Source: Terriglobia bacterium
GTDB lineage: Bacteria > Acidobacteriota > Terriglobia > Acidiferrales > UBA7541
Assembly: GCA_020073585.1 (NCBI GenBank)
Contig: JAIQEV010000039.1
Span: 1 to 36,174, forward strand
DNA length: 36,174 nt
Direction of reading: 5' to 3'
In this document: in pieces, positions 8,250 through 16,663 of the stretch
Layout of the letters: each line of letters starts with the position of its first letter
How positions within the stretch are numbered: position 1 is the first letter of the stretch
Program-made: the position numbers and the translations under genes
The notes under the pieces: generated by a model
Databases searched by the model: none
The model's input: only the letters and a program-made list of their open reading frames with translations
Told to the model about the DNA's origin: nothing

Positions 8250-8460
8250 AGAAAGTAAAAAAGTTAAAAACTTTCCTCCTTTCCTGGAATCACTCTCCGT
8301 ATTCTCCTGTCTGGATTCTTCTGCTTTCTTTCCTCCTGCCGCCATGCCGGATTGAATTTCCTGCTGCATTGGATTGAAAAAACTGCATTGGGCGCGCCGG
8401 GCATTCGTGAAACAATGTAGAATTCTGCGCCAAGCCGTTTTTCTCGCCGGGGTCATGCGA

Positions 8461-11400
8461 ATGAAGAAGACCAAGCCGATCCATAAACTCCTGGCTGCCA
8501 ACCGCAGCGAAATCGCCATCCGCATCTTCCGCGCCGCCAACGAGCTGGGGCTGCGCACCGTGGGCATCTATTCGCAGGAAGACCGCCTGGGCCTGCACCG
8601 CATGAAGGCCGACGAGGCCTACCAGGTGGGCGCTGGCAAGGGCCCCGTGGAAGCCTACCTGGACATCGCCGGGATCGTGGCCCTGGCCAAGGACAAGGGC
8701 GTTGACGCCATTCATCCGGGCTACGGATTTCTGGCCGAGAACCCGGCCTTCGCGCGCGCCTGCGAAAAGGCCGGCATCACCTTCATCGGGCCCACGCCGC
8801 AGCTCTTGGAGCTGCTGGGGGACAAGACCGCGGCGCGGCGCCTGGCGATTTCCGCCGGCGTGCCGGTGCTGCCGGGAACGGAAAAGCCCGTGGAATCGGG
8901 CGCCGAGGCGCTGCGCATCGCCGCGGAGATCGGCTACCCGGTGATCGTCAAGGCGGCCATGGGCGGCGGCGGGCGCGGAATGCGCGTGGTGCACGACGCG
9001 GCGCAGTTGGAAGCCCGCTTGGAGGAAGCGCGGTTGGAAGCGCGCTCGGCGTTCGGCGATGCCTCGGTGTTCCTGGAAAAATATCTGCCCCGGGCGCGCC
9101 ACATCGAAGTGCAGATCCTGGCGGACCACCACGGAAACCTCTTGCATCTCTACGAGCGCGACTGCTCCGTGCAGCGCCGCCACCAGAAGGTCGTGGAAGT
9201 GGCCCCGGCGCCCAACCTCCCGGCGCGCGTGCGCGCGGAACTTTGCGCGGCGGCGGTGCGCCTGGCGCGCAAGGCCCAATACCGCAACGCCGGCACGGTC
9301 GAGTTCCTCTACGACGTGGACTCCGGCAAGTGGTACTTCATCGAGGTCAATCCGCGCATCCAGGTCGAGCATACGGTGACGGAGATGGTCACCGGCATCG
9401 ACTTGGTCCGCGCCCAGATCCTGGTGGCCCAGGGTCATGCCCTCCACGAAGCCCCGCTCTCCCTGCCCAAGCAGGAGCACGTGCCCTTGCACGGTTCGGC
9501 GCTGCAATGCCGCGTGACCACCGAAGACCCGGAAAAAAATTTCGCGCCCGACTACGGCAAAATTTCCACCTACCGTTCCCCCGCGGGCTTCGGCATTCGC
9601 CTCGACGGCGGCACGGCCTATGCCGGAGCGGTCCTCGCCGCGCATTATGACTCCCTGCTGGTGAAGGTCACCGCCTGGGGCTCGAATCTCCCGGAAGCCT
9701 GCCAGCGCATGGACCGCGCCCTGCGCGAATTCCGCATTCGCGGGGTGAAGACCAACATCCTGTTCGTGGAAAACGTGGTCAACCATCCCCGCTTCCGCGC
9801 CGGCGAGGTCACCACTTCCTTTCTGGACGAATCCCCGGAACTCTTCCGCCTGCCCAACCGCGGCGACCGCGCCACCAAGCTCCTGCTCTATCTCGGCGAC
9901 GTCATTCTCAACGGCAATCCCGAAGTGAAGGGCAAGAAGCCCGCCGAACTATTGGAAACCGCGGTGCTCCCCGCGGTGCCGGGAATCGCTCCGCCGCCCG
10001 GGACGCGCCAGCTCCTGCTCAAGCTGGGCCCGGAAAAATTCGCGGCCTGGGCGCGCAAGGAAAAGCGCCTGCTCGTGACGGACACCACCCTTCGCGACGC
10101 CCACCAGTCGCTGCTGGCCACCCGCGTGCGCACCTACGACCTGCTGGCCACCGCCGGCGCCGTGGCCCAGCGCCTCCCCAATCTTTTCAGCCTGGAGATG
10201 TGGGGGGGGGCGACCTTCGACACTTCGCTGCGCTTCCTGCACGAGGATCCCTGGCAGCGTCTGCGCGAGTTGCGCCGCCGCGTCCCCAACATCTGCTTTC
10301 AGATGCTGCTGCGCGGCGCCAACGCCGTGGGCTACGCCTCCTACCCCGACAACCTGATCGTCGAGTTCGTGCGCGAGGCTCACGCCCAGGGCATCGACAT
10401 CTTCCGCATCTTCGATTCCCTCAACTCCATCGACAACATGCGCGTGGCCATCGACGCCGTGCTGGAGACCGGCGCGGTCTGCGAGCCCGCCATCTGCTAC
10501 ACCGGCGACATCCTGGACGCCGCGCGCCCCAAGTATTCCCTGAAGTATTACGTGACCATGGCCAAGCAGCTCGAAAAGCTCGGCGCCCATTTCCTGGCCA
10601 TCAAGGACATGGCCGGCCTGTGCAAGCCCTATGCCGCCTTTCAACTGGTGAAGGCCCTGCGCGAAGAGACCGGCCTGCCCGTGCATTTCCACACCCACGA
10701 CACCAGCGGCCTGAACGCCGCCTCGGTGCTCAAAGCCGCGGAGGGCGGCGTGGACGTGGCGGACGCCGCGCTGGCCGCGGTCAGCGGCGGCACCAGCCAG
10801 CCCAATCTCAATTCCATCGCGGAAGCTCTGCGCCACACCCCGCGCGACACCCGCCTGGACATGGAGACGCTGAACGAGTGCTCGGACTTCTGGGAAACGG
10901 TGCGCACCTACTACGCGCCGTTCGACTCCGGCCCCAAGGCCGGCTCGGCGCGCCTCTATCAGCACGAAATTCCCGGCGGCCAGTACACCAACCTGCGCGA
11001 GCAGGCCGTGGCCATGGGCCTCGGGCACCGCTGGCGCGAAGTCGAGAAGACCTACGCGGAAGTGAACCAGCTTTTCGGGGACATCGTGAAGGTCACCCCC
11101 TCGAGCAAGGTCGTGGGCGACATGACCCTCTTTCTCATGGCCAAGGAGATGCGCCCCCAGGACGTCCTGCGCCTCGAGGAGAAGCACGACCTGGCCCTGC
11201 CCAACTCCGTGGTCGAGATGTTCTCCGGCGTGCTGGGCGTGCCGCCGGGCGGCTGGCCCAAAAAATTGCAGAAGATCATCCTGCGCGGCGCGCCGCCCAT
11301 TGCCGGGCGGCCCAGCGCCAGCTTGCCGGCGCTGCAACTGGACGCGGAGCAGAGCGCCCTGGTGAAAAAGACCGGCCACGCCGTCCGCCGCGACGACCTC

Positions 11401-11919
11401 CTGAGCTATCTCCTGTATCCCGAAGTCTTTCTCAAGTACGACAAATTTCGCGAGACCTACGCGGACGTCAGCGTCCTGCCCACACCGGCGTTTTTCTACG
11501 GCCTGCAGCCCGGCCAGGAAATCACCGTGGAGATCGAGCCGGGGAAGACGCTCATCGTGAAATACCTGACCGCCGGCGACGCCCATCCCGACGGCACGCG
11601 CACCCTCTTCTTCGAGATGAACGGGCAGCCCCGCGAGGTGCAGGTCCGCGACCGCGCCCTGCGCGTGGCCGAGCGCGCGCACCCCAAGGCCGACCCCGCC
11701 GAGCCCGGCCAGGTGGCCGCGCCCACCGCCGGGGTCATCAGCGGGATCGTGGTGCAGGCCAATCAGACCGTCGAGCGCGGCGCCAAGCTGCTCACCCTGG
11801 AAGCCATGAAAATGCAATCCAACCTCTATGCCCCCATCGCCGGGCGCATCGTGAAGCTGCTGGTCGCTCCGGGGCAGCAGGTCGAAGCCAAGGATCTTCT
11901 GCTGATCATCGCCCCCTGA
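8461..11919 (+). CDS. pyc: Pyruvate carboxylase
   Basis: Biotin-dependent enzyme that carboxylates pyruvate to oxaloacetate using ATP and bicarbonate, replenishing the TCA cycle. The 1152-residue single chain has the complete order of domains: biotin carboxylase (about 1-450, with LAANRSEIAIRIFRAA, the glycine-rich ATP loop KAAMGGGGRGMRVV near 165 and EVNPRIQVEHTVTE near 300), carboxyltransferase (about 535-800, starting VTDTTLRDAHQSLLATR, with the metal-site FHTHDTSG), the PYC central region, and a C-terminal biotinyl domain whose EAMKM motif places biotin on K1117. Length is normal for the family. ATG at 8461 is chosen for its spacing of about 8 nt from GGGG; ATG at 8455 is a near-equal alternative. 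No strong promoter was seen in the 211 nt behind lexA. Confidence 0.96.
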   Translation: MKKTKPIHKLLAANRSEIAIRIFRAANELGLRTVGIYSQEDRLGLHRMKADEAYQVGAGKGPVEAYLDIAGIVALAKDKGVDAIHPGYGFLAENPAFARACEKAGITFIGPTPQLLELLGDKTAARRLAISAGVPVLPGTEKPVESGAEALRIAAEIGYPVIVKAAMGGGGRGMRVVHDAAQLEARLEEARLEARSAFGDASVFLEKYLPRARHIEVQILADHHGNLLHLYERDCSVQRRHQKVVEVAPAPNLPARVRAELCAAAVRLARKAQYRNAGTVEFLYDVDSGKWYFIEVNPRIQVEHTVTEMVTGIDLVRAQILVAQGHALHEAPLSLPKQEHVPLHGSALQCRVTTEDPEKNFAPDYGKISTYRSPAGFGIRLDGGTAYAGAVLAAHYDSLLVKVTAWGSNLPEACQRMDRALREFRIRGVKTNILFVENVVNHPRFRAGEVTTSFLDESPELFRLPNRGDRATKLLLYLGDVILNGNPEVKGKKPAELLETAVLPAVPGIAPPPGTRQLLLKLGPEKFAAWARKEKRLLVTDTTLRDAHQSLLATRVRTYDLLATAGAVAQRLPNLFSLEMWGGATFDTSLRFLHEDPWQRLRELRRRVPNICFQMLLRGANAVGYASYPDNLIVEFVREAHAQGIDIFRIFDSLNSIDNMRVAIDAVLETGAVCEPAICYTGDILDAARPKYSLKYYVTMAKQLEKLGAHFLAIKDMAGLCKPYAAFQLVKALREETGLPVHFHTHDTSGLNAASVLKAAEGGVDVADAALAAVSGGTSQPNLNSIAEALRHTPRDTRLDMETLNECSDFWETVRTYYAPFDSGPKAGSARLYQHEIPGGQYTNLREQAVAMGLGHRWREVEKTYAEVNQLFGDIVKVTPSSKVVGDMTLFLMAKEMRPQDVLRLEEKHDLALPNSVVEMFSGVLGVPPGGWPKKLQKIILRGAPPIAGRPSASLPALQLDAEQSALVKKTGHAVRRDDLLSYLLYPEVFLKYDKFRETYADVSVLPTPAFFYGLQPGQEITVEIEPGKTLIVKYLTAGDAHPDGTRTLFFEMNGQPREVQVRDRALRVAERAHPKADPAEPGQVAAPTAGVISGIVVQANQTVERGAKLLTLEAMKMQSNLYAPIAGRIVKLLVAPGQQVEAKDLLLIIAP

Positions 11920-12029
11920 GAACCGTGCTCCGCGCAACGTCCTGGTCGGGGGACAGCGCCAGAACTGGCCCTTTGGGTAGTAACTCACAGGAACGTCGCG
12001 TGATAACCTCCTTTGCGGTGCGCCCTTCG

Positions 12030-12076
12030 GGGGCATAGAGTTCATTACGCCCCAGCCGGAATCCTGTTTGGGGCGT
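12030..12076 (+). promoter_or_regulatory. Structured leader of the bactofilin gene
   Basis: Two hairpins lie directly upstream of the ribosome-binding site: GCCC-TTCG-GGGC (about 12032-12043, UUCG-type loop) and ACGCCCCA...TGGGGCGT (12047-12054 with 12069-12076, 14-nt loop). There is no T-run. They may modulate translation or be a repeat element; function is unknown. Confidence 0.35.
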
Positions 12077-12095
12077 GCTATCTCTGGGAGGATCG

Positions 12096-12653
12096 ATGTG
12101 GGGCAATAAGAAGCCGGATACGCCGCACGCGGCGCAGCCGGCGGCACGAATTCCGCAGACTCAACAGACACCGCCGAAACCCGACCCGGCGGCTTGGGAG
12201 GATACAAAGGCGATGAGTACAGATGCGATGCGTCCAACGGGCGCGACTCCGGACCGTGCCACCGCGCGGCTCGGCGCCGGCCTGCACGTGAAAGGTGAAA
12301 TCAGCGGTAACGAGGATCTGCATATCGACGGCACGGTGGAAGGTTTGATCCATCTCGAGGAGCGCAAGCTCACCGTGGGGGCTTCCGCCAAGCTGACCGC
12401 CGACATTATTGCCCGCGAGGTGGTGGTCTACGGCAGCGTCAAGGGCAATCTGCAGGCCAAGGACCGCATCGAGATCAAGAAGGACGGCTCGGTGAACGGC
12501 GACCTGACCACCGCGCGCATCATGATCGAGGATGGCGCCTACTTCAAAGGCTCGATCGAAATCGACAAGAGCGCGGACAAAGAAGCGGACAAGAACGTTT
12601 TCTCCCGTGCGGTCGCAGCTCCTTCCGCGGCCATCGCGCCGAAGAGCCTCTAA
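12096..12653 (+). CDS. Bactofilin (polymer-forming cytoskeletal protein)
   Basis: A bactofilin: a small protein whose right-handed beta-helix polymerises without nucleotide into filaments used in cell-shape and polarity functions. The 185-residue product has a disordered Pro/Gln-rich N-terminus (about 1-55), then the beta-helical core with regularly spaced turns (GLHVKGEISGNEDLHIDGTV, SAKLTADIIAREVVVYGSVKGN, IEIKKDGSVNGDL, GAYFKGSIEID; about 65-165), then a short charged/Ala tail. No membrane segment is visible. The ATG at 12096 follows GGGAGG by 4 nt. It stands alone between pyc and a strong terminator. The cell-wall genes at 1.5-4.2 kb are not adjacent, so any functional link to them is only inference. 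Confidence 0.9.
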   Translation: MWGNKKPDTPHAAQPAARIPQTQQTPPKPDPAAWEDTKAMSTDAMRPTGATPDRATARLGAGLHVKGEISGNEDLHIDGTVEGLIHLEERKLTVGASAKLTADIIAREVVVYGSVKGNLQAKDRIEIKKDGSVNGDLTTARIMIEDGAYFKGSIEIDKSADKEADKNVFSRAVAAPSAAIAPKSL

Positions 12654-12664
12654 CCTTTTCCGGG

Positions 12665-12698
12665 AACGGCGCGGAGATCCTCTCCGCGCCGTTTTTCT
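12665..12698 (+). terminator. Bactofilin gene terminator
   Basis: AACGGCGCGGAGA (12665-12677) and TCTCCGCGCCGTT (12681-12693) form a perfect 13-bp stem with a 3-nt loop, running into TTTTTCTTT. This is a textbook factor-independent terminator, 12 nt behind the stop codon. Confidence 0.95.
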
Positions 12699-12738
12699 TT
12701 TCGCTTTGCTTTCTCTCTTGACCGATATGTTACCCATC

Positions 12739-12767
12739 TTGACAAGTGCTTCTATTTCCGCTATTTC
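12739..12767 (+). promoter_or_regulatory. Candidate promoter of the lipoprotein gene
   Basis: A perfect TTGACA (12739-12744) is followed after 17 nt by TATTTC (12762-12767), a weak -10. It lies about 95 nt upstream of the start codon. Confidence 0.4.
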
Positions 12768-12860
12768 TCCTGTCGCTTTCCTCTCGGATTAGAGTTCGTT
12801 GCGCGGCTGGCCGGGCGTCCTCTTCCGGCGCAGCGTCGCCAGCAGGCGCGGGGTTGTCCC

Positions 12861-15800
12861 ATGGGGCGTGTTCGGAGTTGCGTCCCAATATTTTTCTTCC
12901 TGGTTACCTTCGGCGGAAGCATGGGCTGCGGCGGTGGGAGTAGCTCGCCCGGCCAGCGTATTGTGCCTCCCCCTCCTCCGGATTTCTCGCTGACCATCTC
13001 GCCAGGTTCTCTGACCCTGACCGCCGGCACCACCAGTGCTCCCGCCACACTATCCCTCAGTGCGCTCAACGGCTTTTCCGGAAACGTGCAGGTGACGCTG
13101 AGCGGCTTGCCGGCGGGGCTGCCCTCGAATCCGGTCAGCCCCTTCAGCGTGCCTGGCGGGGGCTCGCAATCCGTGGTCTTCGGTGCCGTGCCCTCCCTGG
13201 CTGCGGGGAACTACACCGTGACCGCGCAGGCCTCCAATGGTTCGCTCTCCCATTCCGCCACCCTCAGCATTTCCGTGCAGGCCGCTCCTCCGCCCCCCTC
13301 GCTGCCGCGCACCAACTTTGCGCGCACCGACTCTGTTCCTTCCGCCGACGATCCCCCGGGGGAGCCGCACCGCCGGCGCATCGTCTACGACGCCGCCCGC
13401 CAGCACATTTTTGTCGCCAATCCCGCCATGAATCGCGTGGAAATTCTCTCCAGCACGGACGCCTCGCGGCTCGCCCAGATCGCCGTGCCGCAGGCGAGCA
13501 GCGTGGACCTCTCCGCCGACGGCGCCACCCTCTGGGCCGGCGCCCGCGTGCAGCAAATCACCGCGCTGGATGCCGCCACGCTGGCGGTGACCGCGCGCTA
13601 CCCGGTGCCCGGCCTGGCCGGAGCCTCCAATGCCATTTTCAATCTCCCGGTGGAAGTCGTGGCCCTGGCCGGCGGCAAGGGGTGGGTGCGCTTGCGCCGT
13701 TCGGACGGCCCGGCAACGCTGCCGGCCCTGTGGGATCCGGCCTCCAACAGCTTTACCGATTTGACCAGCCGCGCCCCGGCGCTTTTTCAGAATGGCGTCG
13801 GCGTGCTGGCGCGCACCGGGGATCACTCCAGGGTGCTGGCCGCGGCCAACGACAGCAGCGGCCTGGTGGCGCTCTTCGATGCCAGCGCCAATCTGCTTGT
13901 GGCGCCCGTGACCCTGGGGACCGGCAACATCCCGCTGGCCGCTGCCAATGGCAACGGTACTGGCTTTGCCGTCGTCCTGGCCTCGCCAAACGCGGCCCAG
14001 GTTTTCCTTTTGAACGCCGCGCTCTCGATCGTGGCCTCGCGCAACGTCGCCAATCCCCACGGCCTGCTTTTTTCCCGCGACGGCAGCGCCCTCTACCTCA
14101 GCGAGAACGCCGATCTCCCGCCGGTGATCACCGTGCTCTCCAGCCAGGACCTGCACGTGCTCGGGCAGGTACCGGACATCCGCATCGGCGGCGAACGTTC
14201 GGAGATCGAAGAGGCGGACGAGACGGCGCAGCTCTTTGGCGTCGCCAGCCGCGGCGTCAGCTTTCTCGATGCCGCCAGCCCCGCGACGCTCCCCACTACC
14301 GCGCCGGTCCTTGCCGCGGTGCCCTCTCTCTCTCCCGCCGAAGGGCCGGCGGCGGGCGGCACGGCAACCGCTCTCGCCGGGCAAAACTTCGAGGCCTCCG
14401 CGCAGATGCGTTTCGCCGCGCAGGCCGTGTCCAGCGTGAGCGTCACCGCCGCGACGCAGATCCAGGCCACTTCGCCGCCCAGCGCGGCAAGCGGCCCGGT
14501 AAACGTCACCGCCTATTTTCCGAGCGGCTGGCTGGCGCTGGCCCCCGCGGCGTTCAGCTACGGCCCGCAGATTCTCGAGGTGCTGCCCAACGCCGGAAAA
14601 AAGCAGGGCGGCGACCCCGTGCAGCTCTACGGCCACGGATTTGGCCGCGATGCCGCCGCCATCAGCGTGACCTTCGGAGGAGCGATCGCCGCGGTGCAGA
14701 AGGTCGAGGACGTCACCGCCCTTATCTCGTCCGGCAGCGTGGGCGCGGACTACGCGTTTCCCATCGAGCGCCTCACCGTGACCACCCCGGCGGGAACGCC
14801 GGGGAAAGCCGACGTGGTGGTGCGCGCGCCGGCGGGCAACGTAACCGCGGCCAAGGCCTGGCAGTTTCTGCAGGACGTGCAGATCTATGCCAAGGGCGGC
14901 CTGTACAAGTTCCTTCTCTACGACCGCCCGCGGCAATTCGTCTATCTCAGCAATAACGACCATGTGGACGTCTTCGATCTGGCGGCCAAGCAGTTTCGCG
15001 CCGCCGCGCTCGCGCCGTCGTGCGGGCCGCCGCCCACGGCGGTCCTGCGCGGTCTGGCGCTCACCCCCGACGGCGCGAAACTCGTGGTCGCCGATTTCGG
15101 CTCCCAGGCCGTGGATCTCCTGAATATCGATGCCCCGGGCAGTTGCGCCCAGGTGACCAGCACGGTGGTTCCTGTCGGCGGCGTCGCGGGATTTTCCAGT
15201 GGCCCAGCGCGCGTGGCGGCGACGAGCGCGCAGACCGTGTTTGTGGGCTCCAGCGTGGAAGGAGGATTCTCGGGGGCCTGCACGGCCTGCTTGAAGATGA
15301 TCGATCTGACCGCCAACCCGCCGGCGGTCCTGGCGGCGCCGCAGCCGGCGGCCAGCATCCCGCCCGGGGCCCCGCTAGTGCAGGCCGCGAAGAACGGCGA
15401 CCGCGTCCTTCTCGCGTTCGGTGCGCTGCCCGGCGGGCCGGTGGCGTTGTGGGACGCCGCCGCCCCCGGCCAGTTTACGGCCGCGCCGGGAAATGAGCTG
15501 GCCGTGGATCTGGCCGCCGCCTCGGACGGCACGCTCTTCGCCACGCGCGCCGCCGCCGCAGCGGAAATTCGCGCCGCGGATCTCGCCGTGCGCGCCGTTC
15601 CTTCCGCTGCGGAACTCCAACAGTTGCCGGGGCGCCTGCTGGTGCCCGGCCTGGCCCTGCATCCCAGCGGCGCGCTCCTCTACCAGCCTTTTCTCACCGG
15701 CGCGGCGGGCAGCGCGGGCGTGCGCGGGGGCGTGGACATCTTCGACGCACACAGCGGACAGCTCCGCCTGCGCGTCTTCCTTCCCAACCCTTTGCTGACG

Positions 15801-16178
15801 GATAGCGATGGATTGCACGGCGAATTTTTTACCACCGACGAGAACGGGCAGAGACTCTTTGCCCTCACCTCGCTGGACAACACCGCGCAGAACGCCGGCT
15901 TAACCGTGGTCCAGCTTGCCAGCGTGCCCCTGGGGATCGGTTCGCTGGCGCCCGTGGCGGGTCCCGCAGCGGGCGGGACCCAGATCACGCTGCGCGGCAG
16001 CGGCTTTCAGAACGGGGTGAAAGTAACCATCGGCGGCGTAACGGCCAGCGTCACCCTGGTGGACATGAACACGCTCACCGTGACCGCCCCCGCGCTGCAT
16101 CCCGGTCCGCGGCAGCTCGTGGTCACCAATGCCGACGGCGAAAGCGCATCGCTCGACGCGGCCTTCACCGCCAATTGA
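12861..16178 (+). CDS. Large surface lipoprotein with Ig-like, propeller and IPT/TIG domains
   Basis: Function unknown; predicted to be exported and lipid-anchored. A signal sequence (VPIFFFLVTFGGSMG) precedes C23, followed by a glycine/serine linker (GGGSSS), the usual look of lipoproteins in this phylum, although the lipobox SMG-C is not ideal. Then come an Ig-like domain (about residues 40-145), a YncE-like beta-propeller region (about 165-470), two IPT/TIG domains (about 476-570 and 570-665), a second propeller-like part (about 675-1020) and a C-terminal IPT/TIG domain (about 1022-1105, GPAAGGTQITLRGSGF). The repeated GPAAGGT...L.G..F pattern marks the IPT units. It would fit an adhesin or a polymer-binding surface protein. 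At 1105 residues it is typical of large secreted proteins of Acidobacteriota. It is transcribed alone and convergent with the next gene. Confidence 0.8.
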   Translation: MGRVRSCVPIFFFLVTFGGSMGCGGGSSSPGQRIVPPPPPDFSLTISPGSLTLTAGTTSAPATLSLSALNGFSGNVQVTLSGLPAGLPSNPVSPFSVPGGGSQSVVFGAVPSLAAGNYTVTAQASNGSLSHSATLSISVQAAPPPPSLPRTNFARTDSVPSADDPPGEPHRRRIVYDAARQHIFVANPAMNRVEILSSTDASRLAQIAVPQASSVDLSADGATLWAGARVQQITALDAATLAVTARYPVPGLAGASNAIFNLPVEVVALAGGKGWVRLRRSDGPATLPALWDPASNSFTDLTSRAPALFQNGVGVLARTGDHSRVLAAANDSSGLVALFDASANLLVAPVTLGTGNIPLAAANGNGTGFAVVLASPNAAQVFLLNAALSIVASRNVANPHGLLFSRDGSALYLSENADLPPVITVLSSQDLHVLGQVPDIRIGGERSEIEEADETAQLFGVASRGVSFLDAASPATLPTTAPVLAAVPSLSPAEGPAAGGTATALAGQNFEASAQMRFAAQAVSSVSVTAATQIQATSPPSAASGPVNVTAYFPSGWLALAPAAFSYGPQILEVLPNAGKKQGGDPVQLYGHGFGRDAAAISVTFGGAIAAVQKVEDVTALISSGSVGADYAFPIERLTVTTPAGTPGKADVVVRAPAGNVTAAKAWQFLQDVQIYAKGGLYKFLLYDRPRQFVYLSNNDHVDVFDLAAKQFRAAALAPSCGPPPTAVLRGLALTPDGAKLVVADFGSQAVDLLNIDAPGSCAQVTSTVVPVGGVAGFSSGPARVAATSAQTVFVGSSVEGGFSGACTACLKMIDLTANPPAVLAAPQPAASIPPGAPLVQAAKNGDRVLLAFGALPGGPVALWDAAAPGQFTAAPGNELAVDLAAASDGTLFATRAAAAAEIRAADLAVRAVPSAAELQQLPGRLLVPGLALHPSGALLYQPFLTGAAGSAGVRGGVDIFDAHSGQLRLRVFLPNPLLTDSDGLHGEFFTTDENGQRLFALTSLDNTAQNAGLTVVQLASVPLGIGSLAPVAGPAAGGTQITLRGSGFQNGVKVTIGGVTASVTLVDMNTLTVTAPALHPGPRQLVVTNADGESASLDAAFTAN

Positions 16179-16200
16179 CACCCTTCTCCAACTCTCCCGT

Positions 16201-16634
16201 TCAGGCTCTCAGGTGGTCGGCCTTCCAGCTCTTGATGAGCCGCTTGATGCTCTTGCGGTCGCTCAGTTTTTCGTCAAGCACCTTGCGCGCCAGCCCGGGA
16301 AGCTCGCCGTCGCTGGCAAAGCGCAGGGACACGTACTGGTCGCGCGTGAATTCGCCGATGCGCCCCTGCAGATCGGCGGGAGCAGCCGCTCGTAGCGCAG
16401 CCGCTCCTCCAGCCGGATCACGCGGTCCTGCACCGTAAGGGCGAACAGCCGCGCGCAGAAGAACAGCACCACGAGCGCCGCGGCTACCAGCACTCGCATC
16501 ACGCTCTCGAAGGAGATGCCGCTCTTCACCAGGTGATGGACGGCCCACCCCAGATTCACCGTGAAAACGGGCATCGCAAAATAGTGGAACGCCGGAACCA
16601 TCTTGGCGTGATTGGCGAAATTCTGTTCGCTCAT
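16201..16634 (-). pseudogene. DUF6526-like small membrane protein, frameshifted
   Basis: Starts MSEQNFANHAKMVPAFHYF at 16634 with a strong GAGAGGAGAG ribosome-binding site. It has two hydrophobic stretches (MPVFTVNLGWAVHHLV and VMRVLVAAALVVLFFCARLF), then VQDRVIRLEERLRYERLLP. Right after that the reading frame is lost: the family-like continuation ADLQGRIGEFTRDQYVSLRF up to SIKRLIKSWKADHLRA and stop at 16201 lies in another frame. One extra base near 16376-16382 (a C/G run) would restore a protein of about 144 residues. This is either a true disruption or a sequencing/assembly error in a homopolymer. Family assignment to DUF6526 (unknown function) is from memory of the motif pattern. It is last in the minus-strand cluster, 29 nt behind the amidohydrolase gene. 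Confidence 0.72.
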
Positions 16635-16663
16635 GAACTCTCCTCTCGAATTTGAAATTCTCT

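Noticed and set aside
8388-8423. Promoter for pyc (TTGGGC and TAGAAT)
   Set aside because: TAGAAT at 8418 is a fair -10, but the nearest -35-like hexamer is 24 nt away and poor; not reported as a feature.
9949-12237. Long minus-strand open frame opposite pyruvate carboxylase
   Set aside because: Mirror frame of the conserved pyc gene; composition typical of antisense shadow, no motif and no ribosome-binding site.
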